In this document: one piece after another, positions 35,461 to 43,690 of the stretch | Numbering within the stretch: the stretch's first letter is position 1 | Layout: every line of letters begins with the position of its first letter | Assembly (NCBI RefSeq): GCF_000429065.1 | Contig: NZ_KE386844.1 | Coordinates: 248,001 to 312,000, forward strand | DNA: 64,000 bases | DNA from: Silanimonas lenta DSM 16282 | GTDB lineage: Bacteria > Pseudomonadota > Gammaproteobacteria > Xanthomonadales > Xanthomonadaceae | Direction of reading: 5' to 3' | Made by a program: the position numbers and the translations under genes | The notes under the pieces: model-generated | The model's input: the letters and a program-made list of their open reading frames with translations, nothing else | The model's database searches: none | What the model was told of the DNA's origin: nothing

Positions 35461-37116
35461 TCAGGCCCGCCGCAGGCGGTCGCCGCTACGCATGCTGCGC
35501 AGGATGCCGTCCACGTCGAGGATCAGGGAGAGCGTGCCATCGCCGATCAGGGTGGCGCCGGCATAGCCGGGGATGCCGCGCACCCGCTTGGGCAGGGCCT
35601 TGATCACCACCTCCTCGCGGCCTCGCACCTGGTCGACGACCAGGCCGTAGCGGAAATCGCCGCTCTGCAGCACCACGATGACCTCGCCGTTGGCGCAGGG
35701 CTCGAGGCGCAGCCAGGCGCGCAGCCAGACGAGCGGTAGGGTGGTGGAACGCAGGTCGAGCACCGGCTGGCCATCGACGTAGTCGGGCTTCTGCTGCGGC
35801 ATCGGCAGCACCTCGACCACACGCGAGAGCGGCAGGGCGTAGGTGGTACCAGAGACGCGCACCAGCAGGGTGGGAAGGATGGCCAGCGTGAGCGGCACAC
35901 GGATGACGAAACGCGAGCCCTGGCCGAGCTCGGAGTGGATCTGGATCTGGCCGGAGAGCTCGCGGATCTTCGACTGCACCACGTCCATGCCGACGCCGCG
36001 GCCGGAGATGTCGGTCACCTCCTGCTTGGTCGAGAAGCCGGGCAGGAAGATCAGCTGGAAGCATTCCTCGGCGCCCAGCCGGGCCGCCGCCTCGGGGGTG
36101 AGCAGGCCCTTCTCCACCGCCTTGGCGCGTAGTCTCTCCGGGTCCATGCCGCCGCCGTCATCGCGGATCTCGATGGCGACGTTGTCGCCTTCCTGGCGCG
36201 CCGAGAGGAAGACCTGGCCGACCGGGTTCTTGCCGGCGGCGCGGCGCACCTCGGGCTTCTCGATGCCATGGTCGATGGCATTGCGCACGAGATGCACCAA
36301 GGGATCGGCGAGTGCCTCGACGAGATTGCGGTCGAGCTCGGTCTCGGCCCCCTCGAGCGTGAGCTCCACCTGCTTGTCGAGCTGGCGGGCGACGTCGCGG
36401 GCCATCTTCGGGAAACGCTGGAACACCCGGCTCACCGGCTGCATGCGGGTGCGCATCACCGAGCCCTGCAGGCGGGCGGTGGCATGGTCGAGGGCGGTCA
36501 CCGCGCGGTGCAGGTCCTCGTCCTTGAAGCGGTCGCGCAGCACCTTGAGCCGGTTGCGCGCCAGCACCAGCTCGCCGGTGAGGTTGACGATGGCATCGAG
36601 GCGCTTGGTATCGACGCGCACGGTCTGCTCGGCCTCGCCGCCGGCCTTGGCCGGGGCCGCGGGCCTGGGTGCGGCAGACGCACCCGCCGCGGGCCTGGCG
36701 GCGGCCGGCTTGGCCGGCCGGGTGGCGGCCGAGCCCGAGGCCCAGGCCTTGATCGAGGCGATCAGCTCCGGCTCGGCGGGCGGCAGTTCCTGCCCGGCGG
36801 CGAGGGCGGCCATCTGCGCGGAGAGGGTGTCGAGGCAGCGCTGGGCGTAATCGAAGGCGTCGTCGTCGAGCAGGATCTTGCCGTCGCGGGCCTTGTCGAA
36901 GGCGTCCTCGAGGGCATGGCAGAGATCGACCATGGGGGTGAGGCCAAGGAAGCCGGCGCCGCCCTTGATGGTGTGGAAGCCGCGGAAGACCGCGTTCAGC
37001 AGGCCCTTGTCGTCGGCCGCCTGCTCGAGCTGCACCAGCTGCTCGCCGAGGCGCTCGAGGATCTCGCCGGCTTCGACGAGGAAATCGGCGGCGATGTCGG
37101 GCGAGACGGCAGCCAT
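35461..37116 (-). CDS. cheA: Chemotaxis histidine kinase CheA (flagellar cluster), no P2 domain
   Basis: A 551-residue CheA that is short for the family. P1 carries phosphorylated His48 (GFHTIKGGAG). An Ala/Pro-rich linker (~140-190) then leads straight to P3, with no recognisable P2 CheY-binding module. P4 is complete (LVRNAIDHGIE, DDGGGMDPE, GRGVGMDVV) and P5 CheW-like ends the protein. The start at 37114-37116 has AAGGAG five bases upstream; the frame's earlier ATG lies within cheZ. It follows cheY-cheZ and should feed the flagellar CheY. Without P2, phosphotransfer would depend on direct CheY-P1 contact. Confidence 0.95.
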   Translation of the reverse strand: MAAVSPDIAADFLVEAGEILERLGEQLVQLEQAADDKGLLNAVFRGFHTIKGGAGFLGLTPMVDLCHALEDAFDKARDGKILLDDDAFDYAQRCLDTLSAQMAALAAGQELPPAEPELIASIKAWASGSAATRPAKPAAARPAAGASAAPRPAAPAKAGGEAEQTVRVDTKRLDAIVNLTGELVLARNRLKVLRDRFKDEDLHRAVTALDHATARLQGSVMRTRMQPVSRVFQRFPKMARDVARQLDKQVELTLEGAETELDRNLVEALADPLVHLVRNAIDHGIEKPEVRRAAGKNPVGQVFLSARQEGDNVAIEIRDDGGGMDPERLRAKAVEKGLLTPEAAARLGAEECFQLIFLPGFSTKQEVTDISGRGVGMDVVQSKIRELSGQIQIHSELGQGSRFVIRVPLTLAILPTLLVRVSGTTYALPLSRVVEVLPMPQQKPDYVDGQPVLDLRSTTLPLVWLRAWLRLEPCANGEVIVVLQSGDFRYGLVVDQVRGREEVVIKALPKRVRGIPGYAGATLIGDGTLSLILDVDGILRSMRSGDRLRRA

Positions 37117-37126
37117 GGGCGCTCCT

Positions 37127-37738
37127 TCACAGGCCGAGGTCGGACAGCAGGTCGTCGGCGTCGCGCTGCGAGGCCGCCGGCCGGTCCAGCCCTGCAATAC
37201 TCGGGCCAGTGCCGGCGAGCGGGTCTTCGTCCTTCTTCCGCGCGCCGCCCGGCGGCAGGCCCATGGCGCTGAGCTGGTCGTGCACCCCGCGCACGATGCC
37301 GGCCACCTTCTTGATGATCTGCCCGGTGAGGTCCTGGTAGCTCTGCGCCAGCGCCATCTCCGAGAGGTTCCCGCGCAGGGCCTTCAGCAGTTCCTCGTGG
37401 TCGGCGCTGGGCACCAGCAGGCGCTCCATCAGCCGCTGCGAGTCCTCGACGAGGTCGAGGGTGCGGTTGGCGGCCTGCTCGCTCATGGCCACGGCATGGT
37501 CGAGGCGGGCGCAGGCATCGGGCAGTTCGCCCACCGCCGCATCCACCGCCGGCAGCTCGCCGAGCGCCTCGCCGAGCTGCTGGCTCAAGCGCGCCAGGCC
37601 TTCCACCAGCGGCCCTTCCTGCCATTGCAGGATGGCATTGAGTTCGGCGCGCAGGCTGGCCTCGTCGGCCTGGCCGATGGCCTCCAGCGCCGCCCGCAGG
37701 TGGGCGGCGAGGTCGAGGTTGCGCGCCGTGTCGCTCAT
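37127..37738 (-). CDS. cheZ: CheY-P phosphatase CheZ
   Basis: A 203-residue helical phosphatase that dephosphorylates CheY-P. The long hairpin carries the active-site segment [16 protein letters not shown], where the Gln after Tyr is catalytic. The C-terminus [11 protein letters not shown] is the CheY-tethering peptide typical of the family (usual form DDLL-x2-LGF). The linker before it is Pro/Gly-rich. It overlaps cheY by four bases and precedes cheA by ten, the standard gammaproteobacterial cheYZA order. Confidence 0.95.
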   Translation of the reverse strand: MSDTARNLDLAAHLRAALEAIGQADEASLRAELNAILQWQEGPLVEGLARLSQQLGEALGELPAVDAAVGELPDACARLDHAVAMSEQAANRTLDLVEDSQRLMERLLVPSADHEELLKALRGNLSEMALAQSYQDLTGQIIKKVAGIVRGVHDQLSAMGLPPGGARKKDEDPLAGTGPSIAGLDRPAASQRDADDLLSDLGL

Positions 37739-38130
37739 GCCGCTGCGCTGCCCAGGCGTTCGAAGATCTTGTCGATCTTTTCCTTGAGGGTGGCGGCGGT
37801 GAAGGGCTTGATGATGTAGCCGTTCACGCCGGCCTGCGCCGCTTCGATGATCTGCTCGCGCTTGGCCTCGGCGGTGACCATCAGCACCGGCAGGGTCTTC
37901 AGCTTCTCGTCGGCGCGGATCATCTTGAGAAGCTCGATGCCGGTCACGCCCGGCATGTTCCAGTCGGTGACGACGAAATCGAAACCGCCCTGCTTGAGCA
38001 TGGTGAAGGCCACGCCGCCGTCCTCGGCCTCGGCCACGTTGGTGAGCCCGAGGTCGGCGAGCAGGTTCTTGACGATGCGGCGCATCGTCGAGAAATCGTC
38101 GACCACCAGGATGCGCATGTTCTTGTTCAC
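37735..38130 (-). CDS. cheY: Flagellar response regulator CheY
   Basis: A 131-residue receiver that binds FliM when phosphorylated and changes flagellar rotation. It has the [12 protein letters not shown] signature of motor CheY, acidic pair D11-D12, phosphoacceptor D56 (VVTDWNMPG), MVTAEAK and GYIIKPFTA. The GTG at 38128-38130 has GAGGA at seven to eight bases; the ATG four codons later is an alternative, because many CheY proteins begin at MxILVVDD. It is 48 bases after fliA. Confidence 0.96.
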   Translation of the reverse strand: MNKNMRILVVDDFSTMRRIVKNLLADLGLTNVAEAEDGGVAFTMLKQGGFDFVVTDWNMPGVTGIELLKMIRADEKLKTLPVLMVTAEAKREQIIEAAQAGVNGYIIKPFTAATLKEKIDKIFERLGSAAA

Positions 38131-38178
38131 TCGGAATCCTCGTGTTGCCGGATGCGGCGATTCTAGAAGCCCCTGGCC

Positions 38179-38925
38179 TCAGGCCTCCGTGTCCTTATCG
38201 GCAGAACCGAAGTCGCCTAAATGGGCACGCAGGCGCAGCATGGCCTGGCCGTGGATCTGGCAGACCCGGGACTCGGAGACGCCGAGCACGGCGCCGATCT
38301 CCTTGAGGTTCAGCTCCTGCTCGTAGTAGAGGGAGAGCACCAGCTGCTCGCGCTCGGGCAGGCGGCCGATGGCCTCGGCGAGATGGCGGCGGAACTCCTC
38401 GGCCACCACCTGGCGGTCCGGGGCGGCCGCGCTGTCGCAGGGCAGGTGGGCCTCGCCATGGTCCTCGAGGTGGGAATCGAGGCTCAGCACCTGGCCGGAG
38501 ACGGCGTCCTCCAGCAGCCGGGCGTACTCCTCGGGGCTCAGGCCGAGGGCCTTCGCCACCTCGGCGCCGGTGGCGGCGCGCCCGGTGGCCTGTTCGATGC
38601 GGCGGATCGCCTCGGCGGCCTCGCGGCTCCTGCGGTGCACCGAGCGCGGGGTCCAGTCGCCCTTGCGGATCTCGTCGATCATGGCGCCGCGGATGCGGAT
38701 CGAGGCATAGGTCTCGAAGCTGGCGCCCTGCTCGCTGTCGAAGTTGGAGGCGGCCTCGATCAGGCCCAGCATGCCGGCCTGCACGAGGTCGTCGATCTCG
38801 ACGCTGGCGGGCAGCCGCGCCGCCAGATGGTGGGCGATGCGCCGCACCAGCTCCGTGTGCCGCTCCACCACCTCGAGGAGGGGGCCTCGCTGGACGGCTC
38901 GGTACTGGGCGGCGGGGGCGATCAT
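38179..38925 (-). CDS. fliA: Flagellar RNA polymerase sigma factor FliA (sigma-28)
   Basis: A 248-residue sigma-28 factor that transcribes late flagellar and chemotaxis genes and is held by FlgM until the hook is complete. Regions 2 (DDLVQAGMLGLIEAA, FETYASIRIRGAMIDEIRKGDW), 3 and 4 (LPEREQLVLSLYYEQELNLKEIGAVLGVSESRV, split here only by punctuation in length) are intact. GGAGGTG lies eight bases before the ATG, and the ATG overlaps the flhG stop (ATGA). A sigma-28-type promoter was found before the last MCP of the window, fitting its regulon. Confidence 0.96.
   Translation of the reverse strand: MIAPAAQYRAVQRGPLLEVVERHTELVRRIAHHLAARLPASVEIDDLVQAGMLGLIEAASNFDSEQGASFETYASIRIRGAMIDEIRKGDWTPRSVHRRSREAAEAIRRIEQATGRAATGAEVAKALGLSPEEYARLLEDAVSGQVLSLDSHLEDHGEAHLPCDSAAAPDRQVVAEEFRRHLAEAIGRLPEREQLVLSLYYEQELNLKEIGAVLGVSESRVCQIHGQAMLRLRAHLGDFGSADKDTEA
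38195..38221 (-). promoter_or_regulatory. Possible sigma-28 promoter inside the end of fliA, before cheY
   Basis: A perfect GCCGATAA -10 element (minus strand, 38202-38195) lies within the last fliA codons, 65 bases before the cheY start. The matching -35 at the 11-base spacing reads TTTAGGCG, only a partial match to TAAAGTTT. It could give extra late transcription of cheYZA and the stator genes. Confidence 0.35.
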
Positions 38926-39758
38926 GCGCGGGCACCTCCGGCCTCCAGCATACGCTCGAGGAAGAACTCCACGTGACCACGCGGCGTGGAGGTCCTGGCC
39001 CAGCGATGGACGCGGGTGGCGAGCTCGCGGAAGGCGGCGGCCGAGGGCGAGGCCGGGAAGGCCTCGACCACCGGTTTCTGGCGCTGCACGGCACGCCGCA
39101 GGTGCTCGTCCTGGGGGATGGCCCCGAGGTAGGCCAGCGAGGCCTCGGGCAGGAATTTCTCCACCACCCGGGCCAGCTTGTCGTAGAGCGCCCGGCCCTC
39201 GACCGGGCTGCGCACCAGGTTGGCCACCACGTGCACCCGGCGCAGGCCGCGCTCGCGGCACAGCACCTTCACCAAGGCATAGGCGTCGGTGATCGAGGCC
39301 GGCTCGTCGCAGACCACCACCAGCACCTCCTGCGCCGCCTGGCAGAAGGTGAGCACGGCGTCGTTGATGCCGGCGGCGGTGTCCACCACCAGGGTGTCGA
39401 GCGGGCCCTCGTAGGCCGAGACGGCCTGGACGATGCCGGCATGCTCGGCCGGGCTCATCTCGGCCATGTGCCGCTTGCCGGAGGCCGAGGGCACGATCTG
39501 CACCCCCCTCGGCCCCGGCAGCAGGATCTCGGCCAGCGCGGCGCGGCCGGCCACCACGTCGGCGAGGGTGAGCTTCGGGGTCAGGCCGAGCAGCACATCG
39601 ACGTTGGCGAGGCCGAAATCGGCATCCAGCAGCATCACCCGCTCGCCCAGGGCGGCGAGCGCGGTGGCCAGGTTCACCGAGACATTGGTCTTGCCCACGC
39701 CGCCCTTGCCGGAGGCGACGGCCAGCACCCGCACCGGGCCGGCGGCCTCAGGCGGCAT
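38922..39758 (-). CDS. flhG: Flagellar number regulator FlhG/FleN (MinD-like ATPase)
   Basis: A 278-residue MinD-type ATPase that limits the number of polar flagella and, in Pseudomonas, antagonises FleQ. GKGGVGKTN is at residues 17-25, with the signature lysine and Walker A lysine, then LLDADFGLANVDVLLG and VVDTAAGI as Walker B. The C-terminal amphipathic helix that anchors MinD-like proteins appears as VEFFLERMLEA. It overlaps flhF by 11 bases and fliA by four, within the flhA-flhF-flhG-fliA operon. Confidence 0.95.
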   Translation of the reverse strand: MPPEAAGPVRVLAVASGKGGVGKTNVSVNLATALAALGERVMLLDADFGLANVDVLLGLTPKLTLADVVAGRAALAEILLPGPRGVQIVPSASGKRHMAEMSPAEHAGIVQAVSAYEGPLDTLVVDTAAGINDAVLTFCQAAQEVLVVVCDEPASITDAYALVKVLCRERGLRRVHVVANLVRSPVEGRALYDKLARVVEKFLPEASLAYLGAIPQDEHLRRAVQRQKPVVEAFPASPSAAAFRELATRVHRWARTSTPRGHVEFFLERMLEAGGARA

Positions 39759-41196
39759 CGGCGCCCTCCACCTCCAGCGGCCGGTCGCCGGCGCGGCGCA
39801 GCTCCTCCAGCCGCAGCACGAGATGGCTGGGGTCGGCGGCGGCGATGTCCTCGGGCACCCGCTGGCCGTCGGTGGTCCAGGCCAGCGGCAGGCGGTGGCG
39901 GGCCAGCACCGAGAGCGCGGCGCCGAGCCGGCCGGTCTCGTCCAGCTTGGTCAGGATGGCCGCTTCCGGGGCGATGAAGCCGAAGCGGCGGACCACCTCG
40001 TCGAGGTCGGCGTTGTGGGCATTGGCGGGCATGACCAGCATCGTCCGCACCTTGCCGGCGTGACGCAACCAGTTGAGCTGGCCCACCAGGGCGCGGTCGC
40101 GCGGGCCGTGGCCGGCGGTGTCCACCAGCACCAGCGGGTAGGCGGAGAGCCGCCCGAGGGCGGCATGCAGGGCCTCCTCGCTGCCGGCCTCGACCACGGT
40201 CAGGCCGAACTCCCGGCCATAGGCATGCAGCTGCTCGCGGCCGCCCGGGCGCTGGGTGTCGGTGGTGATCAGGGCGACGTCGCGCGGGCCGTGCTGGGCG
40301 GCATAGCGGGCCGCCAGCTTGGCCACGGTGGTGGTCTTGCCGGCCCCGGTGGGGCCGACCAGGGCCACCACGCCCGGGGTGCGCAGGGGGTCGCGGGTGG
40401 CCACCGGGATCAGGTGGGCGAGCTGGCCCAGCATCAGCCCCCGGGCCCGGGCCGGTTCGGCATCCGCCGGGATCTTGGCGGCCACCTCGCGGGCCAGGGC
40501 GTCCTCGCAGCCGTAGCCGGCGAGGGCATCGAGGGCGAAGGCGCGGGCCGGACTGCCGCGCAGGCGCTCGCCGGCCATGCGCTGCATCTCGCGCTCGATC
40601 ATGCCGCGCATCTCGGCGAGCTCGGCCCGCACCTCGCCCAGCGCCGGGTCCTCGTCCCAGGGCGAGATCCGCACCGGGCGCGGCCCGGCGGGACGGGCTT
40701 CGGGCGGCGGCGCCAGGTCCTCGGCCGCCCGGCTGGCGGCCGCGGCCCAGTCCTCGCTGCGCGGCCGGGGCGGCGGGCCGGGCTCGGGGTCCATGAAGCC
40801 GGCGCTGGGCCGGGGCCGCGGCACGGCCTCGGCGGCGCGGACGATGCGGTCCTTGGCCTCGGCGAGGAAGGTCGAGAAGTCGGCCCGGCGGCCGGCGGCG
40901 GCAGGCCTGGCCGGCGCGGGCGGCGGCGGCGCGGCGGCACGCAGGGCCTTGGCGAGTTCCCCCGGCAGGCCGACATCGGCCGCCGGCGCCTGGTCGAGGG
41001 CGGTGGCCGGGCGGGTGGGGATCAGCGATTTGAGGGCATCCTGGGCCAGCTGCTCGTCGTAGTCGGTGGCCGCCACCACCTCGATGCCGCCCGGTACCGA
41101 CCGGTTCGAGAGGATGACCGCGTCGGCCCCCTGCTCCTCGCGGACCATGCGCAGCACCGTCCGCATGTCCGGGGCAACGAAGCGCTTGATCTTCAT
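39748..41196 (-). CDS. flhF: SRP-type GTPase FlhF
   Basis: A 482-residue GTPase that marks the pole for flagellum assembly. The basic N-terminus (MKIKRFVAPDM) and a long Pro/Ala/Arg linker (to ~175) precede the N domain and the SRP G domain: VGPTGAGKTTTVAKLAARY (G1), DTQRPGGREQLH (G2), DTAGHGPRD (G3) and TKLDETGRLG (G4). FlhF works against FlhG, encoded next to it, to set flagellar position and number. The start fits the conserved N-terminus. A 54-base gap separates it from flhA. Confidence 0.95.
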   Translation of the reverse strand: MKIKRFVAPDMRTVLRMVREEQGADAVILSNRSVPGGIEVVAATDYDEQLAQDALKSLIPTRPATALDQAPAADVGLPGELAKALRAAAPPPPAPARPAAAGRRADFSTFLAEAKDRIVRAAEAVPRPRPSAGFMDPEPGPPPRPRSEDWAAAASRAAEDLAPPPEARPAGPRPVRISPWDEDPALGEVRAELAEMRGMIEREMQRMAGERLRGSPARAFALDALAGYGCEDALAREVAAKIPADAEPARARGLMLGQLAHLIPVATRDPLRTPGVVALVGPTGAGKTTTVAKLAARYAAQHGPRDVALITTDTQRPGGREQLHAYGREFGLTVVEAGSEEALHAALGRLSAYPLVLVDTAGHGPRDRALVGQLNWLRHAGKVRTMLVMPANAHNADLDEVVRRFGFIAPEAAILTKLDETGRLGAALSVLARHRLPLAWTTDGQRVPEDIAAADPSHLVLRLEELRRAGDRPLEVEGADAA

Positions 41197-41250
41197 GGTG
41201 GTCTACTCCGGCGGCGGCGGCCGCGTATGGCTTCGGTGTACCTGAAGGCC

Positions 41251-43335
41251 TCAGCCGATCGAACCGACCAGCTTCAGCCGTTTGTCTTCCGGGATCTCGC
41301 CGTAGGCCAGCACCTGCAGCGAGGGGATGCCGTGCCGGAACATCCGCGAGAGCACCCCGCGCACGCCGCCCGGCACCAGCAGCACGGCGGGTTCGCCGCG
41401 GGCTTCCTGCCGCTGTACGCAGTCGGCGAGGCTCTCCTGCAGGCGCTCGGCCAGGCCCGGTTCGAGCGCGGCCGTGTTCCCGTTGACCGAGTCCTGCAAG
41501 ATCCGTTCCAGCTGCGGGGCCAGGGTGTAGACCGGCAGCTCCGGGTTCATGCCATTGATCTCCTGCACGATGAAACGCCCCAGCGCGGTGCGCACCGCGG
41601 CGGTGAGCTGGGCCGGGTCCTGGGTGGCGGCGCCGTGCTCCAGCAGGGCCTCGGCGATCTGCCGGATCTGCCGGATCGGCACCTTCTCGGCCAACAGGTT
41701 CTGCAGCACCCGCGCCACCACCGCCAGCGGCAGGGTCTTGGGCGTGAGGTCCTCCACCAGCTTGGGCGCGGATTTCTTCAGGGTATCGAGCAGGGCCTGC
41801 ACTTCCTCCAGGCCCAGAAGCTCGCTGGCGTGCTCGCGGATCAGATGCGAGAGATGGGTGGCGATCACCGTGGCCGGGTCTACCACCGTGTAGCCCAGCG
41901 ATTCGGCCTGCGCCCGCTGCGCCGGCTGCACCCACACTGCCTCGAGGCCGAAGGCCGGGTCGCGGCCGGGGATGCCCTGCACCTCGCCGAACACCTGCCC
42001 CGGGTTCAGGGCCATCTCGCGGTCCGGGTGCACCTCGCCCACCGCCACCGGCACGCCATGCACCAGCACCCGGTACTGGTTCGGCGGCAGATCGAGGTTG
42101 TCGCGGATGTGCACCGCCGGCACCAGGAAGCCGAGGTCCTGGGTCTGCTTGCGGCGGATCGCCTTGATCCGCGCCATCAGGTCGCCGCCCTGCCCCTTGT
42201 CCACCAGCGGGATCAGGCGGAAACCCACCTCCAGGCCGAGCGCATCCACCGGCCGCACCTCGTCCCAGCTGAGCTCGGCCGGCGCACCCGGCGCCGGACC
42301 GGCCACCAGCTGCCGGGCGGCCTCCTCGGCCTGCCGCGCGGCCTCGGCGCGCTCGTGCTGGTGCATCCGCCAGGCCAGCCAGCCGAGGCCGGCGGCGAGG
42401 GTGAGGAAGGCGAGGTTCGGCATGCCCGGCACCAGGCCCACGAGGCCGATGATGCCGGCGGTGATGGCGAGCGGCTTGTACTGCCCGAACACCTGCCCGA
42501 CCATGGCATTGCCCATGTCCTGCGAGCGCGACACCCGGGTGACGATGACCGCCACCGCGGTGGAGACCAGCAGGGCCGGCAGCTGCGCCACCAGGCCGTC
42601 GCCGATCGAGAGCAGGATGTAGGTTTGGGCCGCATCGGCCGCCGACAGGCCGTGCTGCAGGGTGCCGATGGCAAAACCGCCGAGGATGTTGATGAACAGG
42701 ATGAGGATGCCAGCGATGGCGTCGCCGCGCACGAACTTGCCGGCGCCGTCCATCGAGCCGTAGAAGTCGGCCTCCTCGCGCACCTCCTCGCGCCGCGCCC
42801 TGGCCTCCTCGCGGGTGAGGATGCCGGCGTTGAGGTCGGCGTCGATCGCCATCTGCTTGCCGGGCAGGGCGTCCAGGGTGAAGCGCGCCGCCACTTCCGA
42901 GACGCGGGTGGCGCCCTTGGTGATGACGATGAAGTTGATGATGGTGAGGATGGCAAAGACGATGATGCCAACCGCATAGCTGCCGCCCACCACGAACTGG
43001 CCGAAGCTGGCGATCACCTGACCGGCGGCCTCGTGCCCCTGGTGGCCGTTGAGCAGCACCACGCGGGTGGAGGCCACGTTGAGCGCGAGACGCATCAGAG
43101 TGACCAACAGCAACACGGTGGGGAAGATCGAAAACTCCAGCGGCCGCCTGACATAGATCACCGCCAGCAACACCACCAGCGAGGCGGCGATGTTGAGGGT
43201 GAACAGGGCATCGAGGGCGATCGGCGGCAGGGGCACCACGATCATCGCCAGCAGGCCGAGCAGCACGATCGGCACCGCGGCGCCCTGCTGGATCAGTTGG
43301 CGGGTGCGGCTGAAGGAGGGACTCACGGCGGCCAT
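41251..43335 (-). CDS. flhA: Flagellar export gate protein FlhA
   Basis: A 694-residue core component of the flagellar type III export apparatus. The first ~330 residues contain about eight membrane helices and the conserved FHIPEP-type region (RPLEFSIFPTVLLLVTLMRL, LNVASTRVVLL, GDAIAGILILFINILGG). The C-terminal half is the cytoplasmic nonamer-forming domain that docks chaperone-substrate complexes (IPLVDKGQGGDLMARI). The frame extends upstream, but the ATG at 43333-43335 gives the standard N-terminus and lies downstream of a sigma-54-type promoter. It heads the operon reaching into the che genes. Confidence 0.96.
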   Translation of the reverse strand: MAAVSPSFSRTRQLIQQGAAVPIVLLGLLAMIVVPLPPIALDALFTLNIAASLVVLLAVIYVRRPLEFSIFPTVLLLVTLMRLALNVASTRVVLLNGHQGHEAAGQVIASFGQFVVGGSYAVGIIVFAILTIINFIVITKGATRVSEVAARFTLDALPGKQMAIDADLNAGILTREEARARREEVREEADFYGSMDGAGKFVRGDAIAGILILFINILGGFAIGTLQHGLSAADAAQTYILLSIGDGLVAQLPALLVSTAVAVIVTRVSRSQDMGNAMVGQVFGQYKPLAITAGIIGLVGLVPGMPNLAFLTLAAGLGWLAWRMHQHERAEAARQAEEAARQLVAGPAPGAPAELSWDEVRPVDALGLEVGFRLIPLVDKGQGGDLMARIKAIRRKQTQDLGFLVPAVHIRDNLDLPPNQYRVLVHGVPVAVGEVHPDREMALNPGQVFGEVQGIPGRDPAFGLEAVWVQPAQRAQAESLGYTVVDPATVIATHLSHLIREHASELLGLEEVQALLDTLKKSAPKLVEDLTPKTLPLAVVARVLQNLLAEKVPIRQIRQIAEALLEHGAATQDPAQLTAAVRTALGRFIVQEINGMNPELPVYTLAPQLERILQDSVNGNTAALEPGLAERLQESLADCVQRQEARGEPAVLLVPGGVRGVLSRMFRHGIPSLQVLAYGEIPEDKRLKLVGSIG

Positions 43336-43371
43336 CGGGCATCGTGTCCGGGCATGGGGTCGAGCCGGTCG

Positions 43372-43387
43372 TGCAAGATGCGTGCCG
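43372..43387 (-). promoter_or_regulatory. Sigma-54 type -24/-12 promoter of flhA
   Basis: Minus strand CGGCACGCATCTTGCA: the invariant GG and GC are 10 bases apart and the context GGCACG-N4-TTGCA fits the sigma-54 consensus TGGCACG-N4-TTGC at all but the first base. Expected start is ~25 bases before the flhA ATG. In Pseudomonas flhA is a FleQ/sigma-54-dependent gene. Confidence 0.8.
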
Positions 43388-43444
43388 GGACGCGGGCCCA
43401 TCGTGCGAGCCTGCCGGCTGCGCGGGGCATTCGCTTCTCCCTCG

Positions 43445-43466
43445 GTCGGGGCTGTCCTGCCCCGAC
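43445..43466. other. Perfect 8-bp hairpin in the flhB-flhA gap
   Basis: GTCGGGGC and GCCCCGAC flank a six-base loop. It lies between the interleaved repeats and the flhA promoter. No T-run follows on either strand, so it may be a transcription pause or the end structure of the flhB transcript. Confidence 0.4.
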
Positions 43467-43470
43467 TCGG

Positions 43471-43645
43471 GCGCTCGGCATCCCTGCCTCGCTGTCCGCG
43501 AACCGCCCCGCGCAGCGTCGCGGCTCGCCACAGCCTTGCAGGGAGCGCCGCGCCCGCGGGGATTGCGCCCCCGTGAGCGAGGCAGGACGCCGAGCGGCAG
43601 CGAATATGGAGCCGGACGCGGAATCTGAGCTGCACGGGGGCGCAA
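43471..43645. repeat. Interleaved inverted repeats between flhB and flhA
   Basis: The 355-base flhB-flhA gap holds no gene. It contains two inverted repeats: arms 43471-43493 and 43576-43598 (20 paired bases, one mismatch, one bulge), and arms 43563-43575 and 43633-43645 (13 bp perfect, TTGCGCCCCCGTG). The second repeat's left arm directly abuts the first repeat's right arm, so the two cannot nest: they are interleaved. Confidence 0.7.
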
Positions 43646-43690
43646 ACCACGCGATGGCAGGCGCTCCCACCAAGAGCTCCCGCGCCCCGC

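Noticed and set aside
43336-43690. flhB-flhA gap as a transposon remnant
   Set aside because: Inverted repeats are present, but no transposase fragment, target-site duplication or matching copy in this window was seen. Recorded as a repeat instead.
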